64,000 nt of DNA from Falsigemmobacter faecalis. Lineage in GTDB: Bacteria; Pseudomonadota; Alphaproteobacteria; Rhodobacterales; Rhodobacteraceae. The stretch covers positions 1-64,000 of the forward strand of contig NZ_RRAZ01000013.1 of NCBI RefSeq assembly GCF_003863335.1. Reading direction: 5' to 3'. Both the position numbers and the translations under genes were made by a program. How positions within the stretch are numbered: the stretch's first letter is position 1; every line of letters starts with the position of its first letter. This document shows positions 1 to 8,193 of the stretch, piece after piece. Under the pieces are notes generated by a model. The model had not been told where the DNA came from and searched no databases. It was given only the letters and a program-made list of their open reading frames with translations.

Positions 1-264
1 CCGACCGGATTGGCATGACAAATTTGTTGACGGCGATCATGAGAGTAGTGTGCTGAAATAGCCGGGCCCGCCGCATGGCTCCCCAAGTCATTGCATCGCA
101 AACCAATCGCCCAGTTCCGACATCGACCCTCCGATGCCGTGGAATTACCGCGCCTGAACGGTCTCGGCTCCCCGCTTACTATCATGCTAGCAAAAGCCAA
201 AACCATCAGTTTAGGATTACAATTTCTTTTCAAAGTGTTGCCATAAAACGGTAGATACTGAACT

Positions 265-1437
265 CTACTGAAGCACGCGATTGCGCTGCTTAGCTACTGA
301 CATGGCATAGGCTGCAGGATGACTGATGTGAGCGCCCTTTTCGGACATATGGCCAACTGCTAACACTGCCTGAAGCGCATTCTCATAGCCATGTAGAGCA
401 CTCATACGCTGGATAAGTGATGCATGAAGGCTCAGATCACCGGCATAGCGCTCAAGCGCCTTTTGCAGGCTGCTTTGCCAGTTTCTTTGCCCTAATCGAT
501 CGTGCTCCTGTTCGAGGTACGCTTTGAATACATCAGGCGAAGCCTCCAAAATCCTAATGATTTTTGAATCATCTTTAGGGAAATTTGAGTCAGGAGATTT
601 ATGCTCCGCAAATTTGCGGTACTGGGGCCGCGGTTTTGCAGGAGACGCATCCCGGCCGCAGCGGGCTGCTGCATGGCTGACTGACTTTGAAGAGCTGGCT
701 GGCGCGCTTTCTGGAAGAGCAGCTTCTGCAGACGCCGGCTGTTGCTGCGTATCGTTCTCCAGCCCCAGGAAGCGGTTAAGATTCTTCACCATCTCGTTAG
801 AGACGGCCAGCATCGAGCGCAGATAGGAAAGTGCGTGCTTTCGAGTCCGGCGCTGAGGCAGTTCTTTGATCTTCGCCTTTGCCAGCTGGACAAGCTCATG
901 TGGTAGCTCTCGGAGCGCGGTCAGGCGCTGAAGCTCACCACGAATAGCGAAGATCTCGCCATAGGTGTCAAACAGTGCTCTGCCTTCTTCATTCACGGAA
1001 TGCGCGAGCGCCTGAATTTCCAAGGCGCGGACGCCGCACGGGGCGAGAGAAATGCCGGCACTGTCGTCTGAGATCGAGCCGTCGTTGTTGCGGTTCATGA
1101 AGCGCTTGCAGTTTGACGAGTCTACGAAGCTTATCAGCTGAGCTTCAGAAAGATCCTTTTCCACACGGCCGAGTTTGTCATCGGACCAGTCAAAATGATG
1201 GCAGATGAGGAAGCGATTCCATGCCACCAGTGGGTGACGACCGGGCATCCAGTCCTCATCACGGGTCCGCTTGATCAGGAAAATCAGAAGCGAAATGCAG
1301 TCCTGATTTACGCCTAACCAACCCTGCGCTGCGGTGATTGCATCGCAAAGATCATATTTCGAGAAGCCAGGGGGCAACCCCCTGAACTCCTCAGCCAAGC
1401 GTTGAGCTTGTAGCTGTAAGTTATTGATTTTTCTCAT
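265..1437 (-). CDS. repC: RepC-like plasmid replication initiator
   Basis: 390-aa protein. The N-terminal ~170 residues follow the layout of the RepC winged-helix domain: a segment predicting replication-site binding, a TRDEDWMPG.HPLV stretch near residue 60, an ICHHFDWSDDKLGRVEKDL helix-turn-helix-like stretch, then an SNCKRFMNR motif and a GISLAPCGVRAL turn matching the (G)hDLSPL turn of RepC proteins. A charged central helix and a Ser/Ala-rich linker (about 235-265) precede a C-terminal helical region. Length fits RepC (about 400 aa). No repA/repB lie beside it; the parA/parB pair is 48 kb away. Upstream on the opposite strand are two terminator-ended small-RNA-like modules, which would be antisense to its leader and suggest antisense control. 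Assignment rests on pattern recognition, so another initiator family is possible. Confidence 0.65.
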   Translation of the reverse strand: MRKINNLQLQAQRLAEEFRGLPPGFSKYDLCDAITAAQGWLGVNQDCISLLIFLIKRTRDEDWMPGRHPLVAWNRFLICHHFDWSDDKLGRVEKDLSEAQLISFVDSSNCKRFMNRNNDGSISDDSAGISLAPCGVRALEIQALAHSVNEEGRALFDTYGEIFAIRGELQRLTALRELPHELVQLAKAKIKELPQRRTRKHALSYLRSMLAVSNEMVKNLNRFLGLENDTQQQPASAEAALPESAPASSSKSVSHAAARCGRDASPAKPRPQYRKFAEHKSPDSNFPKDDSKIIRILEASPDVFKAYLEQEHDRLGQRNWQSSLQKALERYAGDLSLHASLIQRMSALHGYENALQAVLAVGHMSEKGAHISHPAAYAMSVAKQRNRVLQ

Positions 1438-1489
1438 TTTTCACTGCTCTGTCCTATGAACCGCAGTGGTCAAATCAAGGCAAAGTCGA

Positions 1490-1614
1490 ACCGTTCGCAC
1501 AAATGCGTTTGGCTCTTGTCATGATGGCAGGAAGGCTGTAGAAAATAAGGGCTCAATTTATTCTTCTACAGCTCTTCCCTCGCTTGGTTCGCCACAGCGG
1601 GGGTTTTGCTTTTT
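1490..1614 (+). ncRNA. small RNA module, copy 1 (antisense to rep leader)
   Basis: A conserved 18-bp element ACCGTTCGCACAAATGCG (1490-1507) is followed by a 14-bp hairpin (arms 1530-1543 and 1564-1578, one bulged base) and by a terminator-like stem (1577-1583 with 1597-1603, one G-U pair) running into TTTTGCTTTTT. A second copy with the same order lies 312 bp downstream. The basal stem differs between copies in both arms, so pairing is kept while sequence changes. It lies opposite the presumed 5' leader of the repC-like gene (start 1437, minus), as counter-transcribed RNAs of plasmid replicons do. No convincing -10/-35 was found. Confidence 0.5.
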
Positions 1615-1801
1615 GGGGCCTACTGAGTCTCCGTTGGTGCCTCTAAGATCTGGATGTTCCCTTTCCTGATTACCCTTTCACATGTCGGTGTTGCAAGAAC
1701 GACATTTAGGTTCAGCCATGGAAAACGGGCGTTATACGATCATTTTTTGAGGCTTTTCGCCCCCAAAAAGCGTTTTTTTCGCGATAAAAAGGCAAATCTG
1801 T

Positions 1802-1925
1802 ACCGTTCGCACAAATGCGCTTTTTCATCTTGCGTGCTTGAGGGGAGATGCGGTAGAAAAACTTGTCAGAGATTTTCTCGCATCACCCTCGTTCGTGGTT
1901 CTCCACAGCGGGGGTTTTGCTTTTT
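1802..1925 (+). ncRNA. small RNA module, copy 2 (antisense to rep leader)
   Basis: Paralogue of the module at 1490-1614: identical 18-bp element (1802-1819), then a 12-bp hairpin (arms 1847-1860 with a two-base bulge and 1873-1884), then the same terminator block CCACAGCGGGGGTTTTGC at 1903-1920 with its U-tract. The apical GTAGAAAA (1853-1860) is shared with copy 1 (1538-1545) but the basal stem is different and re-paired. The stretch 1615-1801 between the copies holds no gene that I can support. Confidence 0.5.
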
Positions 1926-2050
1926 AAGCGCCTGGTGTTCTGTCTCCTTTGGTTGGGGGGCGTCAGGACTTTACTATGCCTTTTGCCCCCCCTGATGCAA
2001 TAAAGTTCGGATCCCGGTGCCTGTAGTGCCCCAGATCGCCCTACAGAAGC

Positions 2051-2755
2051 TTAAACGGCGGTTTCCTTACCCTTGTGGATCACGCGAGCGGGTTGGACCC
2101 TACCGCTCACTTTCTTGGCCGGAATGAACAGAGAAAGCTCATTGGGCGCTTGGGCCATCACACGGCGGTTGAAGGTTTCAAGATCGCCAAGATTGGTGTT
2201 CGATCCGGGCATCAGTTTGAGAGTGTTCGCGTCTTTGGTAGGTATGACTGATACCCAATAGGTGCGTGAGCAATTTTGCTCGTAATGTCCCCGTGAGGTC
2301 ATTTTGCAGCCTGGCTGAATGAAGGTGACAGTCGTCGGGTTACTGGGGTTGGTGACGCGGGTATAACCGCTGCGTTCGAGCTGATGCCCCGTGGCGCGGT
2401 AGACCATCTCGCCATATCGGGTAGCGAGAGCATTTCTGTCAGTGCCTGGCCGTGCAGTGATGAGGAGCGAGGGGTCTGCCCACATATTATCAGGCGAGCT
2501 TGCCAGCCAGCCCAGAACCCCTAGTGCAAGCCCTGCGCCACCCATATCACGGGTCATGCCCGCTGCGATGCCTGCGTCCACGGCACTGTCATAATTCGCT
2601 CTGGAGGCATTTCGCTGCCCTTGGGCACTGGCGTAGCCCGCTCGTTCAGCGATGTTTGAGGCGGTGCCAGCCGGGGCTGTTGTTTGGGCCGGCTGCGTTG
2701 TGCTCACACAACCAGCGAGAAGAAGGGCCGCGAATATGGGTGATACTTTGATCAT
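2051..2755 (-). CDS. putative lipoprotein at the end of the tra operon
   Basis: 234-aa protein with a short signal peptide ending in a lipobox (FAALLLAGC, Cys at about residue 16), so probably a lipid-anchored periplasmic or outer-membrane protein. A threonine/alanine-rich linker follows, then a Gly/Ala segment around 65-85 and a C-terminal domain with two cysteines (GCK and NCS near 150-165). I do not recognise the family. It is the last gene of the minus-strand run that ends with traU, traN and the DUF2726 gene, and lies 11 bp after that gene, so a transfer-related envelope role is inferred from position only. Confidence 0.6.
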   Translation of the reverse strand: MIKVSPIFAALLLAGCVSTTQPAQTTAPAGTASNIAERAGYASAQGQRNASRANYDSAVDAGIAAGMTRDMGGAGLALGVLGWLASSPDNMWADPSLLITARPGTDRNALATRYGEMVYRATGHQLERSGYTRVTNPSNPTTVTFIQPGCKMTSRGHYEQNCSRTYWVSVIPTKDANTLKLMPGSNTNLGDLETFNRRVMAQAPNELSLFIPAKKVSGRVQPARVIHKGKETAV

Positions 2756-2766
2756 CTACTTGTCCC

Positions 2767-3330
2767 TCAAACCTTCAAATGCGCCACATTATCTGCGGCA
2801 TTCGTCACGATCTTTGGCCCCTTTGCAGGCAGCAGAACCGCTGCAAGAGTGTCTTCCAGATCCTTCTGACTTGTCCCCTGTGGGATGCGTATCAGAGGGA
2901 TGTTCGCTGAGATCGCGGCAGCATTTTTGATTTCGTCTCTCGCTTGGACCTTTTGCGCAGCATCACGACTATCCCCGTAATGTCCGGACCCGTCAAATTC
3001 TACGATAGCCCGCACGTAGCCATCCCGGCCCCAGAACACGAAGTCAGCGTGCTTCGCTGCGACTTTCCGCCAGTCATCGTGCTCTTTAGCTCCGATGAAC
3101 GCCCCGTAAGAGACCTGAGTGGACAGGTTCAGATCTCGTGCGTTTTCCCGGCGCCACCGTTCAAGTGACACGTAAAGCTTTCCCTCAGAGGCGTTCAGGA
3201 GGCGCTTGGAGGTGTAAACCTGACGCGCCTTGGCCCCGAACCGTGTCTGCAAATGCCATGCGGCCGCCAGAACAACGATTACGGCGAAGCTCCCAAGCAT
3301 GAGAGTTGTGGTGCTGTCGAGGCCCATCAT
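2767..3330 (-). CDS. DUF2726-domain membrane-anchored protein
   Basis: 187 aa. A transmembrane helix at about 10-27 precedes a domain matching DUF2726: YTSKRLLNASEGKLYVSLERW, then VSYGAFIGA, HADFVFW, IVEFDGSGH and ISANIPLIRIP. These are the conserved blocks of the family, which resembles restriction-endonuclease-like (PD-D/ExK) folds; the DFVFW...EFDGSGH pair would supply the acidic residues. Its start overlaps the end of traN by 4 bases, so it is translationally coupled to the transfer operon. DUF2726 genes are common on conjugative elements but their job there is not established. Confidence 0.75.
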   Translation of the reverse strand: MMGLDSTTTLMLGSFAVIVVLAAAWHLQTRFGAKARQVYTSKRLLNASEGKLYVSLERWRRENARDLNLSTQVSYGAFIGAKEHDDWRKVAAKHADFVFWGRDGYVRAIVEFDGSGHYGDSRDAAQKVQARDEIKNAAAISANIPLIRIPQGTSQKDLEDTLAAVLLPAKGPKIVTNAADNVAHLKV

Positions 3331-6311
3331 TGGACTACTCCCATGCCAAAATCGTTCACCGCATCGTTGCGAAGGCCATCAAGATCGATCCCATCGAGGC
3401 GGTTCAGGTTGCGATCAATGGCATTTTCCCTCGGATAAAGATCCTCTTGGGCACGGCCGAGTGTTGAGCCAACACCAGTCATAGACTCAATGTTGGTAGA
3501 GCTCATGTCGAGCATGCCGCTGGCGGCGAGCATTCCGGTCCATTCAGACAGGTCCACCCGCTCCATATCGAGGTTCTGGAACTCGGCAAGCGTGATGCCA
3601 CGGCAATCCGGGTTCTCTGGCGGCCCCCACGGGATGTTCAGCTGTAGACGGGCTTGCTCGTTCATGATGCGCGCCAAGGGCGAGTTGAACATGCAATAGC
3701 CAGTCTTTCGCTTGACGCATTTCCCTAAGATCTTGGTGGAACACCATGTGCCGATCTCATGCGTTGATCGGAGGGCCTTTCGTACCTGAAGCTCCTGTTC
3801 ACTTTCTGAGCAGGCAAACAGGATCTCAACAAGCACTGAGATAAGCGCATAGACGGTGTAGGCTGTCATCACCGCGCTCATGACCGAGGCGGCGCCAGAG
3901 GTCAGGGAAATGGTGCCCTGTTGCAGAGCGCCGTTGGCAACGGCAGGCCCGCCGCCCACTTGGAAGATTGCATTGGCCGCCTGTTCACCGAAGATATTAC
4001 TGGTCCATTGCGCGACGTTCTTCATCATCCCCTGCTTAACGGCTTCCATGCTCAGCGCGCCTGCGCCCTGCCCGGTGACACCGCTGTTGCCGATGATGCC
4101 TTCCCATGTCTCTGTGATAGGCCGAGTGAGCGATGAGAAGCTGTCGCGGGCGAAGTTCTCCATAGAGACCCAGGACGACGTGATGGGGTTGGCCAGCGCG
4201 GTGCCTTCTACGATCCGCGAAATGCGCGAGGTCGCGAAAGCAAGCTGCAGATAATCAGCGAGGTTCACCCCTTTGGCGTTCTGGCAGCAGTTAGAGAGGC
4301 CCAGCGTCACGCGAGAGCAGTTAGATCCCGTACCGGCGAACAGCTGGCAGGCCATCATTTCGTTCTCAACATTGGCCGCATTCGGGTCGATCGTGCACTG
4401 CATGTCGGTCAGGATCATATCGACCGCGGCCAGCTTGGAGGCCGCATCGGCCAGATCCATGGTGCCGTCTGTGCCGGTGTTGGGGAGGCAATCGCCGCCG
4501 AAGCACGACATATCGCTGTTGCAGATGTTGATCTCTTTGACGACTGGCGACGTGTAGCTCAGCGTCCGACCGCATGAGTATCGGCTTTCATAAACGAGAC
4601 ACTGGCCATTGCTCAGCTCTTCGACGCACTCACGGCCCATGTAGGTGCAGGTTTCATCCTCTTCGAGGCGCGTGCAGGTGTTGGCCTCGGTGAATGACTC
4701 ATCCCCGTCCTCATCTACGCCACCAAAGTTGCAGATCGGGGTGACGCTGATCTGGGTTGCTGCGCGGTCTGTGAGGCCATCGAATGGCGAAACAGGGATG
4801 TCGCCACCACAAATCTGACCAGACTGGCCTGAAGATCCGATCAGGGCATTGACGCATCCGTTGGCGTTTCGGGCTGTGGCGTTGACCGTGTAGGCGATGT
4901 TGCAGGACTGTTCCTGCGCCAGCAGCTGAATTTCAGCCCACCGGTTCGCGTTGAAGACCCATGGGGTGAAAAGCTCTTCCGTAAATTCGAGGCGCGTGGT
5001 CAACGTGCCTGAAGATCCGCCCCCCTGTCGCTCACGGTAGATCGGATGGCCCCAGCCCAACACATATTGATAGCGTTGGCTGTAGTCCGGGCGGTACGTC
5101 CATTCGCCTACTGTGATGGAGCTGATATTTTGCCAAGGTTCGGCAATGAGGACGCCATCCCAATGAATGCTCCGGACACGGCCGTCGTTGTTGATGTTCC
5201 ATACATGTCCGACAGGCTGCCCGTAACGGGTGGGGACGTAGATGCTGCCTGACGCCGGCTCGCGGACATAGTTGTTTTGGCTTCGATATGCGAGCCTTTG
5301 GATCTGGCCTCTGGTCTGGACGATTTCAGGGAGGTCACGGCCCTCGTTTGGCAGCCAGATATTGCCGCCCTGATACGTGAGGGTGTGGGGGGTTCCCTGC
5401 GGCTGGTTAAAGCGCAGGTTCGCACGGGTCAGGTTGATATTGCTGCGGACTGTGAAGTTAATGCCCACAGCGTGAGGCTGGTTATTCATGTCCAGCACGA
5501 GCTCAACACAGCCCCTGTTGCCACCACATGACTGAGCGCGGACCACGCCGCCATTGGTCGCTTCAGGGATAGCTTGCAGGATCGAGAGCTTGCCGCAGGT
5601 CTCGGGCACATCGACCCCAATTCTGCGACCGCCGTGCTGGCAGTAGTGACCATTGTCCCAGACATAGGTGAACAGCTCGGCAGGCCCACGGTATTGGCGC
5701 TGAGCGATCATCGGGGAGGTATCAATACCCAGAGTGTCACAGGTTTCGGTGACACTATCGGTGTATTCGTGGGTAATTTCCTCCTGGATCTGGTGAACGA
5801 TGCATTGCCCAAACTCGGCAGAAACATTTGGATCATCCATCAGATCGCGTGATGGGACGAGGAAACTGTCTCCGCTGACCGAGGGAATATTGTTGCTGCC
5901 CCGCAGGACTTCGAGCGCTGCCGCTTCGGCGTTCAGGCTGCCGGTTGAGCTGAAGTTGCCCGTACCGGATTGGAGGTTGCCGATCTGCTGGTCCCGGTGG
6001 GCGTACAGGTCTTCATAGGTGTTGACCTGAGGCAGAGCGCCGCCCTGCTCGGACTGAGGCGGTGCGCCAAAATAGAGATCGGACGTTCCTAAACTTAGGT
6101 TGGAACCGCCGGGAGAGACGCCGATGATTTCGACATTCCCATTGTTATTGCCGTACAGGGCTCCGGGATTGGGTTTGAACAGATCGGTGTTCGCAAGCCC
6201 CGCTGCTGTCCCGGTGTCCATGGTCTGGGCCCATGCAATGTCAGCCACTGAAGCATGGATCATGCCGATCAGGCTGAGGGTCGCACCGAGTTTTTGAATG
6301 AATGGATTCAT
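3327..6311 (-). CDS. traN: F-type mating-pair stabilization protein TraN
   Basis: 994 aa, with a signal peptide (about 1-28, ending IAWAQ), so exported to the outer membrane. Very cysteine-rich, particularly in the central part (CGGDIP..., CTRLEEDETC, CVEELSNGQCLVYESRYSC, CNSDMSCFGGDC) as in TraN proteins, whose disulfide-braced ectodomain contacts the recipient surface. A conserved C-terminal block includes CSRVTLGLSNCCQNAKG and a hydrophobic segment near 830. Disulfide dependence fits the dsbC gene in the same operon. Position next to traU is the usual F/IncA/C order. It is larger than F TraN (about 600 aa), as in SXT/IncA/C-type systems. Confidence 0.9.
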   Translation of the reverse strand: MNPFIQKLGATLSLIGMIHASVADIAWAQTMDTGTAAGLANTDLFKPNPGALYGNNNGNVEIIGVSPGGSNLSLGTSDLYFGAPPQSEQGGALPQVNTYEDLYAHRDQQIGNLQSGTGNFSSTGSLNAEAAALEVLRGSNNIPSVSGDSFLVPSRDLMDDPNVSAEFGQCIVHQIQEEITHEYTDSVTETCDTLGIDTSPMIAQRQYRGPAELFTYVWDNGHYCQHGGRRIGVDVPETCGKLSILQAIPEATNGGVVRAQSCGGNRGCVELVLDMNNQPHAVGINFTVRSNINLTRANLRFNQPQGTPHTLTYQGGNIWLPNEGRDLPEIVQTRGQIQRLAYRSQNNYVREPASGSIYVPTRYGQPVGHVWNINNDGRVRSIHWDGVLIAEPWQNISSITVGEWTYRPDYSQRYQYVLGWGHPIYRERQGGGSSGTLTTRLEFTEELFTPWVFNANRWAEIQLLAQEQSCNIAYTVNATARNANGCVNALIGSSGQSGQICGGDIPVSPFDGLTDRAATQISVTPICNFGGVDEDGDESFTEANTCTRLEEDETCTYMGRECVEELSNGQCLVYESRYSCGRTLSYTSPVVKEINICNSDMSCFGGDCLPNTGTDGTMDLADAASKLAAVDMILTDMQCTIDPNAANVENEMMACQLFAGTGSNCSRVTLGLSNCCQNAKGVNLADYLQLAFATSRISRIVEGTALANPITSSWVSMENFARDSFSSLTRPITETWEGIIGNSGVTGQGAGALSMEAVKQGMMKNVAQWTSNIFGEQAANAIFQVGGGPAVANGALQQGTISLTSGAASVMSAVMTAYTVYALISVLVEILFACSESEQELQVRKALRSTHEIGTWCSTKILGKCVKRKTGYCMFNSPLARIMNEQARLQLNIPWGPPENPDCRGITLAEFQNLDMERVDLSEWTGMLAASGMLDMSSTNIESMTGVGSTLGRAQEDLYPRENAIDRNLNRLDGIDLDGLRNDAVNDFGMGVVQ

Positions 6312-6315
6312 GGCC

Positions 6316-7380
6316 TCAGTTCCCGATTATGGATGCACAGCAGTCAGTCCAGCTCCAGCGGAGGTAGATGGGCATTTCCGCGACGCCGGGGACGACGCGG
6401 GCGGCTCCCCAGCGAAGCACAGATTCACCAGAGGCATGGTTGCGCGTGCCTTCAGGGCGAGGCCAGGCCGTCTGCCAGCGGTAATGAGAGCGTTTGACCA
6501 TGGGCGTGTACTGCGCCTGACAGAGGGCATCGTTGCCTACTGTCCTGCGGGTGATGCCCCGCGCCGCGTTCATTGCGAGTAGTTTTTGGGCGGTTGCAGA
6601 GCTGAACTGCATGGTGCCCTGAGCGTGCTCATAGCCGGTATAGGGGGCCATGGTGGACGACCACGATCCTCCACACCAAAAGAGGTTGTCGATAGGCTGG
6701 CCGAGGCTCGATGAGATGGAATCCGCTGCGCAGGCTGCCTGAGCAATGATCGAGGAGCCGAAGACCGACATGGGATTGCCGTACATGGCCACAATGGGAT
6801 CGTTCCACATAGGGTCGATCTCAGACATGTAGAGAATGTCGATATCGCTGTATTGAGCGGCGCACTTGGTGAACAGCTCCATCATCAGAACAACGGGGTA
6901 GCTGTAGGTGTGGATGTGATTGAAGCTTTGCTGTTCAAGATCACCCGTCGGCGCGCCTGACGTGCCGAGGTAAAGCTTGTCGGCAAGACCGATCTGGACG
7001 CCTCCCAGCACCGATGAGCAGCCCGGTGTCATCGTGGTTTCATAGATCTGATCTGGCAGCCACATGCCAATCGGAATGCCCACAGAGGGCAGAGGGCCGT
7101 CAGAGCAGACGCAAACAGCACGGTTTGCGGCCCCATTCGGGACGCGGGGCTTTGATGAGAGCGAAAAGCCGTTGCTGTCGGTCCCGCCCTCAGACTGCGA
7201 GTTGCCGAAAAGGGTGATGCCAGCAAGCCGCAGCGGGAAGATGCACGACCAACAGACGTTCGAGACGATACCGGTGGTCAGAATGTTCGACGCAGGGCAT
7301 TGGCCCGCGCTGGCCGCCGCGCTTGAGACTGCCAGCGCGAAAGCGGCGGTTTTGACGGTCCTTTTCAGCTTGGAAAACAT
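6316..7380 (-). CDS. traU: F-type pilus assembly protein TraU
   Basis: 354 aa, signal peptide cleaved near residue 26. The mature protein begins with CPASNILTTGIVSNVCWSCIFPLRLAG, the hallmark of TraU, and keeps further conserved blocks (CVCSDG, GIPIGMW, EPC-like SEIDPMW, CAADSISSSLGQP, FWCGGSWSS, RTVGNDALCQ, KRSHYRWQ, plus a GEARVVPG-like end). TraU is a periplasmic protein needed for pilus assembly and DNA transfer. The stop is 4 bp before the traN start, and its start abuts the upstream zinc-ribbon gene. Confidence 0.92.
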   Translation of the reverse strand: MFSKLKRTVKTAAFALAVSSAAASAGQCPASNILTTGIVSNVCWSCIFPLRLAGITLFGNSQSEGGTDSNGFSLSSKPRVPNGAANRAVCVCSDGPLPSVGIPIGMWLPDQIYETTMTPGCSSVLGGVQIGLADKLYLGTSGAPTGDLEQQSFNHIHTYSYPVVLMMELFTKCAAQYSDIDILYMSEIDPMWNDPIVAMYGNPMSVFGSSIIAQAACAADSISSSLGQPIDNLFWCGGSWSSTMAPYTGYEHAQGTMQFSSATAQKLLAMNAARGITRRTVGNDALCQAQYTPMVKRSHYRWQTAWPRPEGTRNHASGESVLRWGAARVVPGVAEMPIYLRWSWTDCCASIIGN

Positions 7381-7817
7381 CAGTCATCACCTCCGGGGCT
7401 GTCTTGGGGAGGCCCGGGCTGATCGTGAGGAATGTCTATCTTCTCCAAAAGAGCGAGGATCATCCCTTCGGTCAGGAGCGGGCGAGTGGGAAAATCCTGC
7501 CTGAGCAAAGGGAGATTCCCGAGGATGGTGGAATTGCTCATGCCTGCGGCGCGGTAGAGCTTCAGAAGATCCAGATCGCAGACCCGTTTGATCTTTCCGC
7601 ACTGCCCGCAAAGGCCAAAGGCCATCAGATCTATGCTTGAGGCCTTCAATTCGAGGTGCTGCCTGCCGAGGCAGTGAGAGCAGATATTCAGGCTCACATG
7701 AGCCGAAAGCTTTTGATAGCTGGCGGCAAAGTCTTCGAGGGCTGCATTGAAGAAGCCCAACCCCGTCGCCTGCTTTCTCAGTCTGTCAATGTCGCGCCCG
7801 GTTCTCATCATCGCCAA
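7380..7817 (-). CDS. zinc-ribbon-like protein A (paralogue pair)
   Basis: 145 aa, no signal peptide seen. Two CxxC knuckles (C46-C49 and C70-C73) plus C80 would form a zinc ribbon, followed by a helical block containing LYRAAGMSNSTILGNLPLLRQDFP. The next gene upstream encodes a shorter protein with the same cysteine spacing (21 residues between the knuckles) and an alignable block YAEAGIPPSVAFYSFPLLRHP, so the two are diverged tandem duplicates. The arrangement recalls FlhC-type zinc proteins but I cannot name the family. Embedded between traW and traU with its stop touching traU, it is probably co-expressed with the pilus genes. Confidence 0.7.
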   Translation of the reverse strand: MAMMRTGRDIDRLRKQATGLGFFNAALEDFAASYQKLSAHVSLNICSHCLGRQHLELKASSIDLMAFGLCGQCGKIKRVCDLDLLKLYRAAGMSNSTILGNLPLLRQDFPTRPLLTEGMILALLEKIDIPHDQPGPPQDSPGGDD

Positions 7818-7819
7818 CC

Positions 7820-8131
7820 TCAGTCGTCCACGTCACCGCCGGTCGCGGCGAGGATGAAGGCTTCAATCGAGCTCATATGAAGCTTGTCGCCGCTGAGTGG
7901 GTGGCGAAGGAGAGGGAAGCTGTAGAAGGCGACGGAGGGCGGGATGCCCGCCTCTGCATAGCGGCGCAGCACATCAGGGTCGCGGCAATCCGCGATTTCA
8001 GCGCAGCAGGAACAACGCGCAAGTCCCCCGAGGTCGGCATATCCTGCGGGCAGCGCAATGCCACGTGCGCGGATGCACTTCTGGCAGATGCTTCTGATAT
8101 TGGACTGATCCGGTAGATATTGCTCGGTCAT
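7820..8131 (-). CDS. zinc-ribbon-like protein B (paralogue pair)
   Basis: 103 aa from the ATG at 8131, chosen because GGGGAGAGG lies 8 bases upstream; a GTG at 8197 overlapping the traW stop (GTGA) would add 22 residues and is the alternative. Cysteines C16-C19, C40-C43 and C49 match the spacing in the neighbouring paralogue, and the C-terminal helical block aligns too. Function unknown; a cytosolic regulator or small assembly factor of the transfer operon is a guess from position. Three bases separate its stop from the next start. Confidence 0.65.
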   Translation of the reverse strand: MTEQYLPDQSNIRSICQKCIRARGIALPAGYADLGGLARCSCCAEIADCRDPDVLRRYAEAGIPPSVAFYSFPLLRHPLSGDKLHMSSIEAFILAATGGDVDD

Positions 8132-8193
8132 AGCCTCTGCCCTCTCCCCATAGATGCGGTTCGTGAAATGGCCGCAGATTGTGTTTTTGGCGC

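Noticed and set aside
1-58. Possible C-terminal tail of a gene reading DRIGMTNLLTAIMRVVC then stop
   Set aside because: Only 17 codons are visible and no family can be recognised.
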